In this document: positions 7,927 to 14,815 of the stretch, piece by piece
How the letters are laid out: the number at the start of each line of letters is the position of its first letter
Position numbering within the stretch: position 1 is the stretch's first letter
Assembly: GCA_029548585.1 (NCBI GenBank)
Contig: JAKPNC010000259.1
Span: 1 to 33,720 of the forward strand
DNA length: 33,720 bases
Direction of reading: 5' to 3'
Source of the DNA: a bacterium
GTDB taxonomy: Bacteria > Ratteibacteria > UBA8468 > B48-G9 > JAFGKM01
Notes under the pieces: model-generated
Told to the model about the DNA's origin: nothing
Database searches by the model: none
Seen by the model: only the letters and a program-made list of their open reading frames with translations
Program-made: the position numbers and the translations under genes

Positions 7927-9572
7927 AAAAAATATTGTATCTGTATAACGAATCGGTTTTCCACCCTTCAAAATGGGCGGGAGAGATCCTTTCGGACATG
8001 ATGAAGGGAGACGGCCGGTTTGAGCTTGTTATGACTGACAACCTTGATGCGCTGAAGATCCTTCCGGAGTCAGGCTACTCTGCCGTTGTAATCTACACGA
8101 CCGGGGTAAACGATGAACTGACCCCCGCCAGAGAAAAAGGGCTTCTCTCTTTCGTTGAAAATGGCGGAGGGCTGGTTGGAATCCATTCGGCCGCAGACAG
8201 CTTCAGGGGGAACCGCAGGTATGTCGGACTGATGAACGGAGAGTTCCTTTCCCATCCGGAAAGACATACTTTCGACCTGAACGTAATAGATGATTCCCAT
8301 TACATAACATCAAGGATGGAAGATTTTTCGGTTTACGACGAGATGTACCATTTGCAGGGATACGATCCTTCCAGGGCCAATACTCTCATGACAACCATGT
8401 GGCAGGGCAGAAAGATCCCCATGCTTTACGAAAGGATGCACGGCAGGGGACGGGTCGTATACGTGGCAAACGGCCATACTAAAGAAGCATGGAATTCCAG
8501 GGAATTCAGGAAGACAGTCATAAGATCGGTTGCCTATAGCGCTGGTGAAAATCCAGTAAGCAGAGAGATAAGGTGCGGCATTATTGGATACGGCCCTTCT
8601 TTTAACATGGGCAGGTATCATGCCGGATGGATCAATTCGATGAAGGGACTTAAAACCGTGGCCGTATGCGATACCGATCCTGAAAGAATAGAGGCTGCAA
8701 AAAAGGAACTTCCGGGGCTGGACGGGTATTTCGACGCCCCGGATAAGATTCTCGGGATGAAAGACCTCGACCTTGTTGTGAATATTCTCCCCCATGTTCT
8801 GCATGCTCCCATGGTTATCAAGTGCCTCGATGCCGGCAAGCATGCCATTGTTGAAAAACCTTTCTGCCTTAATACCAGGGAAGCCGACAGCATGATATCC
8901 CTTGCAGAAGAGAAGGGGCTGATGCTGAGCGTTTTTCACAACAGGAGATGGGATCCGGATTATCTTGCCATAAAGGAGATCGTCGGCAAGGGATTGATTG
9001 GCAGGATCTTCCACGTGGAGTGCGGTCTTGCGGGATACTCCCACCCGCGTTTCTGGTGGAGGTCGGACAAGGCGGTAGGGGGAGGCATTCTTTTCGACTG
9101 GGGCGCCCATTTCATGGACTGGGTGCTCAACCTGGTTGATTCCAGGATAGCCCAGGTTTCAGGAAACCTGAAGAAGCTCGTCTGGCACTCGGTGACAGCC
9201 GAGGATTACGGGCAGGTTTGCATCAGGTTTGAAAACGGGATTACCGTTGATTTCGTTTCGTCCTGCATAAGTTCTTCCTCCAGGCCCAAGTGGAGGATTC
9301 TTGGCACGAAAGGATCAATAGAGGAGAGTGCTGGAAACGAGATGGTTCTTACCAGCCTGGTTTCAGGTATCAGGCAGGAGTCCCCCGTGACATTCAAGGC
9401 AAATAAAGATGCATGGGCCGAATATTACAGGAATATAGCCGACCACCTGATAATGAAAGAGGAACTCGAGGTCAAACCCCGGCAGGCAAAGAGGGTCATA
9501 GGAATATTCGAAGTTGCGGAAAAGAGCTCTAAGGAAGGCAGGAGCCTTCCTCCTCTTGAAGGATGCGAGTAA
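7923..9572 (+). CDS. ThuA-like domain fused to a Gfo/Idh/MocA oxidoreductase
   Basis: A 549-residue two-domain protein. Residues 1 to about 208 match ThuA-like (class I glutamine amidotransferase-fold) proteins: GGGLVGIHSAADSF (81-93), HPERH (111-115) and DEMYHL (139-144). From about 217 a Rossmann domain begins with CGIIGYGPSFNMGRYHAGW. The dinucleotide-binding EKP is at 311-313, and the C-terminal half contains GGGILFDWGAHFMDW (386-400), as in NAD(P)-dependent sugar dehydrogenases. In trehalose-utilisation-type clusters ThuA and a ThuB-like dehydrogenase are separate partners that oxidise sugars at C3; here they are one chain. The frame is continuous with no low-quality junction. It overlaps the isomerase gene by 4 nt. 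The substrate is unknown. Confidence 0.9.
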   Translation: MKKILYLYNESVFHPSKWAGEILSDMMKGDGRFELVMTDNLDALKILPESGYSAVVIYTTGVNDELTPAREKGLLSFVENGGGLVGIHSAADSFRGNRRYVGLMNGEFLSHPERHTFDLNVIDDSHYITSRMEDFSVYDEMYHLQGYDPSRANTLMTTMWQGRKIPMLYERMHGRGRVVYVANGHTKEAWNSREFRKTVIRSVAYSAGENPVSREIRCGIIGYGPSFNMGRYHAGWINSMKGLKTVAVCDTDPERIEAAKKELPGLDGYFDAPDKILGMKDLDLVVNILPHVLHAPMVIKCLDAGKHAIVEKPFCLNTREADSMISLAEEKGLMLSVFHNRRWDPDYLAIKEIVGKGLIGRIFHVECGLAGYSHPRFWWRSDKAVGGGILFDWGAHFMDWVLNLVDSRIAQVSGNLKKLVWHSVTAEDYGQVCIRFENGITVDFVSSCISSSSRPKWRILGTKGSIEESAGNEMVLTSLVSGIRQESPVTFKANKDAWAEYYRNIADHLIMKEELEVKPRQAKRVIGIFEVAEKSSKEGRSLPPLEGCE

Positions 9573-9652
9573 CACGATTAAAATCAAACCTGGCCCCGGA
9601 GGAATTAATACCTGGCGGCCGCTAACGGATGCATATTGAACGAGGAGGATTA

Positions 9653-10414
9653 ATGGAAGGGATAAGGTTTTTCGACTCTAATGTTTTTATAGGCACTCCT
9701 ATGATCGCCGGAACTTACGCTCCTGCGGAGTCCGCCGGGAAACTTCTGGAGACCATGGATAAAGCCGGCATAGAAAAGGCCATGGTATGGCATGTTGCCC
9801 AGCATGACAGCTCGCCGGTTTACGGCAATAACCTGCTATCAGAAGAAGTAAACGGCAGGGAGAGGCTGCTGGGAACCTGGACCGCCATTCCTCCCCAAAC
9901 GGGAGAGGTTGTGAAAGAAGGTTTTTTCGGGGAGATGAAGAGGAACAGGATTTATGGCCTGAGGATGTTTCCGGCATCTCACAGTTATCTTCTCAACAGG
10001 GTGAGCTGCGGGAAATTCCTTGACGAGGTTTCGGAGAGGAAAATACCGCTTTTCTTGTCGATATCCAGGAGGATTACCTGGCAGGATGTGTACGATATCA
10101 TGGCCCAGTTTCCTTACCTGACATGCGTGGTGTGCGATATCGGAAGCTGGAGCCCGATGAGGAACCTCCTTCCCCTTCTTGACCGGTATCCGGGATTTTA
10201 CGTCGAAACCAGCATGCTTTCACTGCACGAAGGAAACATAGAGTTCATCGTAAAAAGAAACGGGTCGGACAGGATTCTTTTCGGCACGGGTTTTCCGGAA
10301 AAGTACATCGAGTCAAATACCCTTGAGCTTCTTCACGCTGAAATACCGCTCCCGGACAAGCAAAATATCGCTTCACTCAACCTTGAAAGGATCATATCAG
10401 AGGTGAAACTATGA
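9653..10414 (+). CDS. Amidohydrolase-2-like protein lacking the metal ligands
   Basis: A 253-residue protein with the length and landmarks of amidohydrolase-2 (PF04909) but without the catalytic residues. Where relatives have HxH after the first strand, this has FFDSNVFIG (D8-x-N10). Where the next gene product has LLHTWG, this has LFLSIS. The GH of MGHSC is replaced by CDIGSW, and the FGTD aspartate by G213 in LFGTGF. The start at 9653 is chosen over an upstream in-frame ATG at 9629 because GAGGAGGA (9642-9649) precedes it and the eight extra residues look non-conserved. It overlaps the intact amidohydrolase gene by 4 nt, so the pair may form a complex. It is most likely a pseudoenzyme or uses another chemistry. 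Confidence 0.8.
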   Translation: MEGIRFFDSNVFIGTPMIAGTYAPAESAGKLLETMDKAGIEKAMVWHVAQHDSSPVYGNNLLSEEVNGRERLLGTWTAIPPQTGEVVKEGFFGEMKRNRIYGLRMFPASHSYLLNRVSCGKFLDEVSERKIPLFLSISRRITWQDVYDIMAQFPYLTCVVCDIGSWSPMRNLLPLLDRYPGFYVETSMLSLHEGNIEFIVKRNGSDRILFGTGFPEKYIESNTLELLHAEIPLPDKQNIASLNLERIISEVKL

Positions 10415-11226
10415 AAGATGAACTTAGAAGAGAATTTTTCGGGAAAGGGAAGGTTGCAAATTGTCCGATTTACGACATGCATGCCCACATGGGTAACTGG
10501 TACGCCATAACCTTCCCATCGGTGGAAACCGCCGAGATGATCAGGAGGATGGGGCTGTCAAACGTTAAGCTGACGGTCTTCTGCCATCATGCCACCCTGA
10601 ATGCTCCTGATATCGGCAACAGTGTTAATATCGAGGCAGTCAGGAAATATCCCGGAAGCCTTAGGGCATACTGCGGCATCAATCCGCACTACCCTGAAAA
10701 GGCTTTGAGGGATATAGAAAAGATGGAAGAGAACAGGGATGTTTTCGTAGGATTCAAGTTACTTGCTGATTACCACAGGGTGCCCATTTCCGAGGGTGTC
10801 TACAACGATGCGTGGAAATATGCCCAGGAAAAGGAACTGCTGGTACTTCTCCACACCTGGGGCGCCAGCATGTACGATGGCCCGGCGGTAATTGAAAAAG
10901 TGGCCGAAAGGTATCCCGGGGTCAGGATCCTCATGGGACATTCATGCCACAGCAACTGGCAGGGCGCCATTGACCTGGTAAAGAAGTTTCCCAACGTCTA
11001 CATGGAGCTTTGCGCCGTTCTCGACGACAGGGGAGTTCTCGACAGGTTCGTGGGCGAGACGGGCTCGGAACGGATCGTTTTCGGAACTGACATGCCGTGG
11101 TTCAGCTACCATTATTACATAGGATCGGTGCTGGGAGCGGCCATAAGCGACCAGGACCGCAGGAATATATTCTACAGGAATGCCGAGAAGCTCCTTGCAA
11201 AGTTCCTGCCTGAAACAGGATCCTGA
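10411..11226 (+). CDS. Amidohydrolase-2 family metal-dependent hydrolase
   Basis: A 271-residue TIM-barrel hydrolase or decarboxylase of PF04909. Metal and catalytic positions are intact: H24 and H26 in YDMHAHMG, H148 in LLVLLHTWG, H177 in LMGHSCHSNW, and D227 in RIVFGTDMPW. Family members include lactonases acting on sugar lactones and aromatic decarboxylases. Given the upstream dehydrogenase, a lactonase acting on the oxidised sugar is a reasonable inference, not a demonstration. It is the last gene of the four-gene run; a gap of about 380 nt follows. Confidence 0.88.
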   Translation: MKDELRREFFGKGKVANCPIYDMHAHMGNWYAITFPSVETAEMIRRMGLSNVKLTVFCHHATLNAPDIGNSVNIEAVRKYPGSLRAYCGINPHYPEKALRDIEKMEENRDVFVGFKLLADYHRVPISEGVYNDAWKYAQEKELLVLLHTWGASMYDGPAVIEKVAERYPGVRILMGHSCHSNWQGAIDLVKKFPNVYMELCAVLDDRGVLDRFVGETGSERIVFGTDMPWFSYHYYIGSVLGAAISDQDRRNIFYRNAEKLLAKFLPETGS

Positions 11227-11338
11227 GAAGGGCTGTTAAGAAAGGCTCTCTTTTTTCAGTCTTTCACGGCGTTTCATGTCAGGGATGCCGTAATGCGGGC
11301 ATGTTCCATATGTCGGAATTTCAGGCTTAAAATAATAC
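11227..11338. other. Gap after the amidohydrolase operon
   Basis: About 110 nt. A run of six T occurs near 11252-11257 behind AAGAAAGGCTCTC, but only a weak hairpin can be drawn, so a terminator is not claimed. No coding sequence is seen. Confidence 0.35.
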
Positions 11339-11367
11339 TTGACAGGAAAAGTATCCCGTGTTAGAAT
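11339..11367 (+). promoter_or_regulatory. Consensus sigma-70 promoter for trpB2
   Basis: TTGACA (11339-11344), a 17-nt spacer and TAGAAT (11362-11367). The predicted start near 11374 leaves an untranslated leader of about 234 nt before the trpB2 ATG. Confidence 0.75.
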
Positions 11368-11373
11368 CATTTT

Positions 11374-11607
11374 CATGGAAAATAATCCGTTATTTTTACC
11401 ATGCAGGAGTTGCCTTATAGAAGGATATTCACGCCTGTATCTCGCTTGGCGCCGCTGATTTTTGCCTTTCGTTTTTTCTTATCAACATTTATTGTTTTAC
11501 CTTGGGCGTTTACGTTGTACTCTAAGTGAAATGAAACCTTGCCAACAAAGAGAATAACAGCAGGATTGAAATCCCGGACAAGCCATGACCGGGTAAAGGA
11601 GAATGGA
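11374..11607 (+). promoter_or_regulatory. Long 5' leader of trpB2, function unknown
   Basis: About 234 nt between the predicted transcription start and trpB2. A 5-bp hairpin CCCGG/CCGGG (11573-11577 and 11589-11593, 11-nt loop) ends one nt before the ribosome-binding site AAAGGAG (11595-11601), where it could affect initiation. A frame of 42 codons at 11401-11529 has no ribosome-binding site. I see no T-box sequence and no run of Trp codons, so classical tryptophan attenuation is not supported. Confidence 0.4.
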
Positions 11608-12951
11608 ATGGAAAACAAGATTATCCTGTCAGAAAAAGATATGCCGCAAAGATGGTATAATGTTCTGCCTGACCTTCCGAAACCCCTTCCCCCAGTGATG
11701 AACCCAGGGACAAGGAAACCGATAGAGCCGGGGGATCTTGCTCCAATTTTTCCCATGGCCCTCATACATCAGGAGATGTCCTCTGAAAAATGGATAGAGA
11801 TACCCGACCCTGTTTCCGACATCTACAGGCTCTACAGGCCGACGCCCCTCAGAAGGGCCAGGAATCTTGAGAAGGCCATCGGGACGAAAGCAAGGATCTA
11901 TTACAAGGACGAGTCCGTTTCTCCTCCGGGGTCACACAAGCCCAATACGGCCATCCCCCAGGTATATTACAACAAGATGGAAGGAGTAAAGAGGATATCC
12001 ACGGAAACCGGAGCAGGCCAGTGGGGCAGCGCGCTTGCCTTCGGGTGCAAGATGTTCGGGGTAGAATGCACAATTTACATGGTAAAGATTTCGTATGAAC
12101 AGAAGCCTTACAGGAGGCTTCTTGCCCAGACATGGGGCGCAACCATGTATCCCTCGCCTTCGACCAAAACAAACTACGGCCTGAAGGTTCTCAAGGACGA
12201 TCCTGTTTGTCCCGGAAGCCTTGGGATCGCTATATCTGAGGCGGTCGAGGATGCCGTTTCAAGGGAAGACACAAAGTATTCTCTCGGAAGCGTTCTCAAC
12301 CACGTCCTGCTCCACCAGACCGTGGTAGGCCTTGAGACGAAGAAACAACTCGAGATGATCGGTGAGAAGCCGGATGTTCTGATAGGATGCGTGGGCGGAG
12401 GCAGTAACTTTGCGGGGCTTATTCTGCCGTTTGTGCCGGATAAGATCAGGGGAGACAAGGTAAGGTTTCTCGGTGTGGAGCCGAAGGCCTGCCCGACACT
12501 GACAAAGGGGCTTTACAAGTACGATTTCGGGGATACCGCATGCACCACACCCCTTTTTAAGATGTTTACCCTGGGACACGGCTTCATACCCCCCGGAATA
12601 CATGCAGGAGGACTCAGGTATCACGGGGCGGCGCCCATAATATGCCATCTGCTTAACATGAAAATGATGGAGGCCAGATCCTATTACCAGAAAGAGTGTT
12701 TCCAGAGCGCCGTCCTTTTCGCCCAGAACGAAGGTTTTCTTCCTGCGCCCGAGACGTCTCATGCCATAAGGGCTGCCATAGAAGAGGCCAAAGATGCCCC
12801 GGAAGGGAAGGTTATTGTCTATAATCACAGCGGACACGGCCATTTTGACCTCGCTTCCTACCAGGCATATTTTGACGGAAAGCTGGAGGATTTCGATTAC
12901 CCGGAGGCAAAGATCAGGCAGGCTCTTTCCGAGCTTCCTGAAATAGAATAA
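11608..12951 (+). CDS. TrpB-like PLP-dependent enzyme (TrpB2 type tryptophan synthase beta chain)
   Basis: A 447-residue member of the TrpB2 group, which makes tryptophan from indole (or possibly free O-phosphoserine) and serine with PLP, without a tight TrpA partner. The PLP lysine is K111 in PPGSHKPNTA, the phosphate-binding loop CVGGGSNF is at 261-268, and SGHGHFDL is near the C terminus. The long N-terminal segment before the catalytic core is typical of TrpB2 rather than TrpB1. The start at 11608 is chosen for AAAGGAG six nt upstream; an upstream in-frame ATG at 11539 would add 23 poor-quality residues. No trpA or other trp gene is adjacent. Promoter, leader and terminator make it a monocistronic unit. 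Confidence 0.92.
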   Translation: MENKIILSEKDMPQRWYNVLPDLPKPLPPVMNPGTRKPIEPGDLAPIFPMALIHQEMSSEKWIEIPDPVSDIYRLYRPTPLRRARNLEKAIGTKARIYYKDESVSPPGSHKPNTAIPQVYYNKMEGVKRISTETGAGQWGSALAFGCKMFGVECTIYMVKISYEQKPYRRLLAQTWGATMYPSPSTKTNYGLKVLKDDPVCPGSLGIAISEAVEDAVSREDTKYSLGSVLNHVLLHQTVVGLETKKQLEMIGEKPDVLIGCVGGGSNFAGLILPFVPDKIRGDKVRFLGVEPKACPTLTKGLYKYDFGDTACTTPLFKMFTLGHGFIPPGIHAGGLRYHGAAPIICHLLNMKMMEARSYYQKECFQSAVLFAQNEGFLPAPETSHAIRAAIEEAKDAPEGKVIVYNHSGHGHFDLASYQAYFDGKLEDFDYPEAKIRQALSELPEIE

Positions 12952-12986
12952 GCTCCCTTGGAAAATGTTTTGATTTCAACCTGAAT

Positions 12987-13023
12987 GGAGCATCCCCTTC
13001 AATGGGGATGCTCCTTCTTCTTT
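12987..13023 (+). terminator. Rho-independent terminator after trpB2
   Basis: A perfect 11-bp stem, GGAGCATCCCC (12987-12997) with GGGGATGCTCC (13004-13014), a loop of six and a T-rich tail TTCTTCTTT. It is 36 nt past the trpB2 stop. Confidence 0.88.
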
Positions 13024-13225
13024 AATGTCCTCTTTAGAAGAAGACTGATATGAAATCATCCCGACAGGAGATAAAACAAAGAGGCTGTAAAAACCTGCCA
13101 ATTCTTTCTTCTGTAAGAGTTTAAGCATTAAATCCTCTGCCGGATGGGAAATCAGGTTTGTACGCCATCGCAGGTATTGTATTTTTACCGTAATTGTGGC
13201 ATAATATTGTAAAGGAGATGAGATA
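13024..13225 (+). promoter_or_regulatory. Upstream region of the short-chain dehydrogenase gene
   Basis: About 200 nt without a gene. A tentative promoter is TTGTAT (13177-13182), a 17-nt spacer and CATAAT (13200-13205) preceded by TG as in an extended -10. The implied start near 13212 is very close to AAAGGAG (13211-13217), so the true promoter may lie further up. Confidence 0.35.
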
Positions 13226-13993
13226 ATGAATACAATGGGGCTTTTCAGCCTGAAGGGAGAAACGGCAATAGTTACCGGTGCTGCGAGGGGACTTGGGAAA
13301 GAGATGGCCCTTGCCCTTGCCGATGCCGGAGCCAACATCGTCATTGCCGACATGGATCCGGAAGCGGCCGCATTGACGGAAAGTGAAATCAAGCAGAGGG
13401 GAGTTGACTCTATTTCACTGAAGACCGATGTCTGCAACCAGCAGGATATAGATGAGATGGCGCTCAGGGCGGTTGAAAGATTCGGGAATATTGACATCCT
13501 GGTAAATAACGCGGGTATAGTCAATAATTATCCTGCGGAGGAATTATCCGTGGAAGATTGGGACAAGGTTGTGAAAACGGACCTGTCATCAGTCTTCTAC
13601 TGTTCCAAAAGAATCGCCCGGGAGATGATAAAAAGAAAGAAAGGCTCCATCATCAACATTGCTTCTATGTCGGGGATGGTAGTCAACACTCCCCAGCCAC
13701 AGTGCCATTACAATGCAGCAAAGTCCGGAGTTATCCAGCTTACCAGGTCCCTTGCGGCAGAGTGGGCAAAATATAACATAAGGGTAAATTCCATATCCCC
13801 TGGATATATGGGCACGGAAATGGTTAAAAGGGTTCTTTCACAGTATGGGAAATACTGGTTTCCCCTCATTCCCATGGGGCGTGTCGGAGAGCCTTCCGAG
13901 ATAAGAGGACCGGTTCTCTTCCTTGCTTCCCGGGCGGGAAGCTACGTGACAGGAAGCAACGTAGTTATGGACGGCGGATACACGGTATGGTAA
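13226..13993 (+). CDS. Short-chain dehydrogenase/reductase (classical SDR)
   Basis: A 255-residue NAD(P)-dependent oxidoreductase. It has TGAARGLG (17-24) for the cofactor, an acidic D42 after the second strand favouring NAD(H), NNAG (94-97), serine in IASMSG (145-150) and the catalytic YxxxK as Y162/K166. The C terminus GSNVVMDGGYTVW is typical of sugar/polyol dehydrogenases such as gluconate 5-dehydrogenase- or sorbitol dehydrogenase-like members. AAAGGAG precedes the ATG. It stands 31 nt before the GerMN gene. The substrate is not determinable from sequence alone. Confidence 0.9.
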   Translation: MNTMGLFSLKGETAIVTGAARGLGKEMALALADAGANIVIADMDPEAAALTESEIKQRGVDSISLKTDVCNQQDIDEMALRAVERFGNIDILVNNAGIVNNYPAEELSVEDWDKVVKTDLSSVFYCSKRIAREMIKRKKGSIINIASMSGMVVNTPQPQCHYNAAKSGVIQLTRSLAAEWAKYNIRVNSISPGYMGTEMVKRVLSQYGKYWFPLIPMGRVGEPSEIRGPVLFLASRAGSYVTGSNVVMDGGYTVW

Positions 13994-14024
13994 ATCTCTC
14001 GCGACGTAAAAAAAGGTACCATTA

Positions 14025-14573
14025 ATGAATAAAAGAGAAAAGATTATCCTTTATTCCCTTCTGGCCCTCCTGGGAGCGGCGGTTATCTTTTTCGCCGCGT
14101 ACAGGTACAGGGAGAGGATTTTCGGCATAAACAGGATTCTTGTATATTTTGTCAGCTATGACGAGTCCGCTAACCGGCCTTTTCTTCTTCCTGTTGGCAG
14201 GAAGGTGTCTCCCTTTTTAAAGGTGGAGAAAAGGGCAAGGGCAGCCATCGAGGAATTGCTCAAAGGACCTTCGCCCGATGAGGAGAAAAATGGAATAGCG
14301 ACAGCAATGCCGCAGAAAGCCATACTGAAGGATTTGTACGTGGAGGATGGAATTCTCTACGTGGATTTTTCAAAAGAGATAGAGGAGGGGGGGGGAAGCC
14401 TCCTGATGACAGAAAGGCTGGCACAGATAGTCTTCACTGCGACTCAGTTCGAAACAGTCGAAAAAGTCCGCCTGAAGATAGCGGGCAGTTACATAGAGTA
14501 TTTCAGCGGCGAAGGCATAACGGATGTCGATTCCCCGATGACACGGGAGAATTTCGAGGAATTCAACAGGTAA
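14025..14573 (+). CDS. Membrane-anchored GerMN-domain protein
   Basis: A 182-residue protein with one N-terminal membrane segment (about residues 8-26) and an external GerMN domain (about 36-165): VYFVSYDESANRPFLLPVGR, the LLKGPSPDEEKNGI segment and DLYVEDGILYVDFSKE. GerMN domains occur in germination protein GerM and in many non-sporulating bacteria, where the role is unclear, possibly peptidoglycan-related. A run of nine G at 14387-14395 lies inside the coding sequence at a Glu-Gly-Gly-Gly stretch; the domain continues correctly after it. The ribosome-binding site is weak. It precedes the rpmE-prfA-murA run. Confidence 0.82.
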   Translation: MNKREKIILYSLLALLGAAVIFFAAYRYRERIFGINRILVYFVSYDESANRPFLLPVGRKVSPFLKVEKRARAAIEELLKGPSPDEEKNGIATAMPQKAILKDLYVEDGILYVDFSKEIEEGGGSLLMTERLAQIVFTATQFETVEKVRLKIAGSYIEYFSGEGITDVDSPMTRENFEEFNR

Positions 14574-14599
14574 ACAGGAAAAATATATGGAGGAAGATG

Positions 14600-14815
14600 A
14601 TGAAAGAAAAGATACACCCGAAGTACGAAAGCTGCAACATCGTATGCGTTTGCGGCAACATGGTGAAGACAAGATCAACAAAACCCGAGATCAAGGTTGA
14701 GATATGCTCAAAGTGCCATCCTTATTTCACGGGCAAGCAGAAGTTTATTGACAGCGCTGGAATGGTGGAAAAATTCAGGAAGAAATATAAGGATTATGGC
14801 ACTAAAAAGTCCTAA
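14600..14815 (+). CDS. rpmE: 50S ribosomal protein L31, zinc-binding form
   Basis: A 71-residue L31 of the large ribosomal subunit. It begins MKEKIHPKYE as the family does, and has the zinc cysteines C16, C18, C36 and C39 (CVC and CSKC), followed by HPYFTGKQKFIDSAGMVEKF. The four cysteines mark the zinc-containing type rather than the zinc-free YkgM type. Two tandem ATGs exist (14597 and 14600); the second lies six nt after GGAGG (14589-14593) and matches the family start. The end overlaps prfA by 20 nt. Confidence 0.95.
   Translation: MKEKIHPKYESCNIVCVCGNMVKTRSTKPEIKVEICSKCHPYFTGKQKFIDSAGMVEKFRKKYKDYGTKKS

Noticed and set aside
9583..9630. GGAGGAATTA followed by ATA, a second copy of the ribosome-binding-site pattern before the 9653 gene
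   Set aside because: No usable start codon and the frame closes within six codons; probably chance.
11528..11560. 8-codon open frame before trpB2 as a tryptophan leader peptide
   Set aside because: It contains no Trp codon and no adjacent terminator/antiterminator pair is seen.
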